Assembly (NCBI GenBank): GCA_043818215.1
Contig: JBDRGC010000484.1
Coordinates: 1-7,439 of the forward strand
DNA length: 7,439 nt
Direction: 5' to 3'
From: JBDRGC01 sp043818215
GTDB lineage: Bacteria; Chloroflexota; Anaerolineae; Anaerolineales; UBA11858
A program made the position numbers and the translations under genes. Shown here in pieces: positions 6,267-7,439 of the stretch (positions are counted from its first letter, which is position 1; each line of letters starts with the position of its first letter). Below the pieces are notes generated by a model that searched no databases, was not told the origin of the DNA, and was given only the letters and a program-made list of their open reading frames with translations.

Positions 6267-7280
6267 ATGCAACGCAGCGACTATCTGATCCGTAAAATTG
6301 GATTTGCTATTGCCACCCTGGTGGCAGTAGTTGTTTTTAATTTCTTCCTCTTTCGCATTTTGCCGGGCGACCCGGTCAAGCTGATCATCCACAGCCCGCG
6401 CATGACCGCCGAAGCCCAGGAGCGCATCCGGATCAGCTTTGGGCTAGATAAACCAATCTGGTTCAATGGAGAAGCTCTCAAAGAGGGTGATCTCAAAGGC
6501 GCTTTCGATACCCAATTTACGGCCTACCTCCGTAACCTGTTGCGCGGCGATTTGGGGGTCTCGTTTTCGACCCGGATGGATGTCACCACCTTGCTCAAGG
6601 GACGCGTCTGGCGCACGGTGGTGCTGGTGGTTGGCGGCAATCTGCTGGCAATTGTGATTGGCATCTTTTTGGGGTTGGTTGCTGCCTGGCGGCGCGGCAC
6701 CAAACTGGATACCGGCATCCTGCTGTGGGGCTTGTTCACCTGGGCCATGCCGACATTTTTCTTTGGCATTATTCTGATGATCCTGATGCGCGGCCACTTC
6801 CCGGTGGGCGGGATGGTCACACCCGGCCTGCACCCCGAAGATGGCTGGGCCTACTGGAAAGACGTCGGATGGCACCTGGTCTTACCCACCTTCACGTTGA
6901 CAATCCTATACATGAGCGAATACATGCTGATCATGCGCAGCAGCGTGGTCGAAGTGCTCAGCGAAGATTTTATTCTGACCGCCAAAGCCAAAGGGATGAA
7001 CGCATTCCAAATCTTTCGCGATCATGCCCTCAAGAATTCGATGCTGCCGATGGTAACCATCATCGCCCTGACATTGGGCTACACCGTTGGCGGCGCCATC
7101 CAGGTGGAAACGGTATTCTCCTGGCCGGGGATTGGGCGCTTGATGTTCGAGGCCGTCCAGAAGCGCGATTATCCGGTGCTGCAAGGAACCTTTTTGCTGC
7201 TGGCTGTCAGTGTGATCATCGCCAACCTGATCGCCGACCTGTTATACGCAGTCCTTGACCCGCGCGTGAAACCGGAATGA
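6267..7280 (+). CDS. ABC transporter permease, DppB/OppB type
   Basis: This 337-aa inner-membrane subunit belongs to the dipeptide/oligopeptide/nickel permease family (BPD_transp_1) and would form half of the translocation pore. Hydrophobic segments lie at about 11-30, 117-140, 150-175, 202-223, 260-283 and 308-331, the expected six. Family marks include the N-terminal LPGDPV (32-37), an RGDLGVSF segment (93-100), the cytoplasmic EAA loop where the ATPase docks (about 229-262, around A239-K-A-K-G243), and ETVFSWPGIGRL (281-292). The length is normal. The ATG at 6267 has only a weak GGGAA site at the foot of a stable hairpin, so translation may be limited relative to the lipoprotein. It would pair with a DppC-type permease and two ATPases, none of which follows within the window; only repeat-like sequence does. 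The family is certain, the substrate not. Confidence 0.93.
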   Translation: MQRSDYLIRKIGFAIATLVAVVVFNFFLFRILPGDPVKLIIHSPRMTAEAQERIRISFGLDKPIWFNGEALKEGDLKGAFDTQFTAYLRNLLRGDLGVSFSTRMDVTTLLKGRVWRTVVLVVGGNLLAIVIGIFLGLVAAWRRGTKLDTGILLWGLFTWAMPTFFFGIILMILMRGHFPVGGMVTPGLHPEDGWAYWKDVGWHLVLPTFTLTILYMSEYMLIMRSSVVEVLSEDFILTAKAKGMNAFQIFRDHALKNSMLPMVTIIALTLGYTVGGAIQVETVFSWPGIGRLMFEAVQKRDYPVLQGTFLLLAVSVIIANLIADLLYAVLDPRVKPE

Positions 7281-7439
7281 CCCTCACCCCCTGCCCGTCT
7301 TAGTACCTTAGCAGTGAAAAGTTTGCATACCATACCGGCACGGTGCAAAAAACAAGAACATTTACCACCAAGGCACAAAGGCACGAAGGAAAACTTTTTA
7401 TTTCTTAACTTTGTGTCTCGCTTGTACCCGTCAGGGTAT
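7281..7439. other. Repeat-bearing 3' flank without a gene
   Basis: No coding sequence is supported. The first 17 bases (CCCTCACCCCCTGCCCG) resemble the start of a C-rich intergenic repeat I recall from other environmental genomes. The inverted-repeat copy follows at 7301-7388, then an A+T-rich stretch (7389-7413) and an unexplained end. An ATG at 7277 overlaps the permease stop (ATGA) but opens only eight codons before TAG at 7301-7303. Confidence 0.6.
7301..7388 (-). repeat. Long inverted repeat, right copy
   Basis: This is the reverse complement of 1-88, with 85 of 88 bases identical and 7313-7388 perfect. It begins 20 nt after the permease stop. Relative to the upstream gene it has the same orientation and spacing as the left copy has to the DMT gene. 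The three mismatches are all at the gene-proximal end, so the conserved core is the outer 76 bp. It carries the same weak hairpin and a tandem AAGGCAC unit near its outer end. It has no coding potential that I would accept. Confidence 0.85.

Noticed and set aside
6725..7258. 177-codon plus-strand frame inside the permease
   Set aside because: It is an out-of-frame shadow, rich in Arg and His, while the permease frame carries clear membrane helices and family motifs.
1..7388. Composite transposon bounded by insertion sequences
   Set aside because: The inverted repeats are only about 88 bp, encode no transposase, and no target duplication can be judged because the left edge is cut by the window.

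Overview
The window looks like accessory chromosome of a free-living bacterium, most likely a member of Chloroflexota (Anaerolineae-like). The grounds are the style of the solute-binding lipoprotein (lipobox Cys followed by a Glu/Pro/Ala-rich linker), the mix of ATG, GTG and TTG starts, and intergenic spaces full of short palindromic repeats of kinds I recall from such genomes. This placement is inference; there is no rRNA or marker gene here.

Layout. Two genes run leftwards: a ten-helix EamA/DMT exporter-type permease (109-1008, perhaps starting at 1041) and, upstream of it, a C45-family N-terminal-nucleophile cysteine hydrolase related to acyl-CoA:6-APA acyltransferase (1200-2240). A 630-bp spacer (2241-2870) holds a good sigma70-type promoter for the C45 gene, a REP-like repeat, a 119-bp MITE-like element with an apparent 8-bp target duplication, and a candidate promoter for the rightward genes. 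Three genes then run rightwards: a cytoplasmic S12/beta-lactamase-fold serine hydrolase (2871-4475), a family-5 oligopeptide-type substrate-binding lipoprotein (4560-6215) and a DppB/OppB-type permease (6267-7280).

How the genes may work together. The rightward genes look like part of a peptide (or peptide-like) uptake operon whose first gene is a cytosolic hydrolase of the D-aminopeptidase/esterase/beta-lactamase superfamily. The divergent C45 enzyme also acts on amide or acyl-peptide bonds in known relatives. The simplest reading is a scavenging locus for peptides, acylated amino acids or lactam-like compounds, with the DMT protein as a possible metabolite exporter. The substrate cannot be read from the sequence. 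The second permease and the two ATPases expected for such a transporter are not present in the 159 bp after the permease.

The most notable non-coding structure is a near-identical 88-bp repeat (85/88 identical, the first 76 perfect) at both ends of the window in inverted orientation, each copy beginning exactly 20 nt after the stop codon of the outermost gene. Every intergenic gap except the 84 bp between the serine hydrolase and the lipoprotein carries a palindromic or dispersed-looking repeat. I found no tRNA, rRNA, CRISPR array or transposase gene. I did not find a clearly new multi-gene system; the points most worth a second look are the repeats and how they are placed against the genes.
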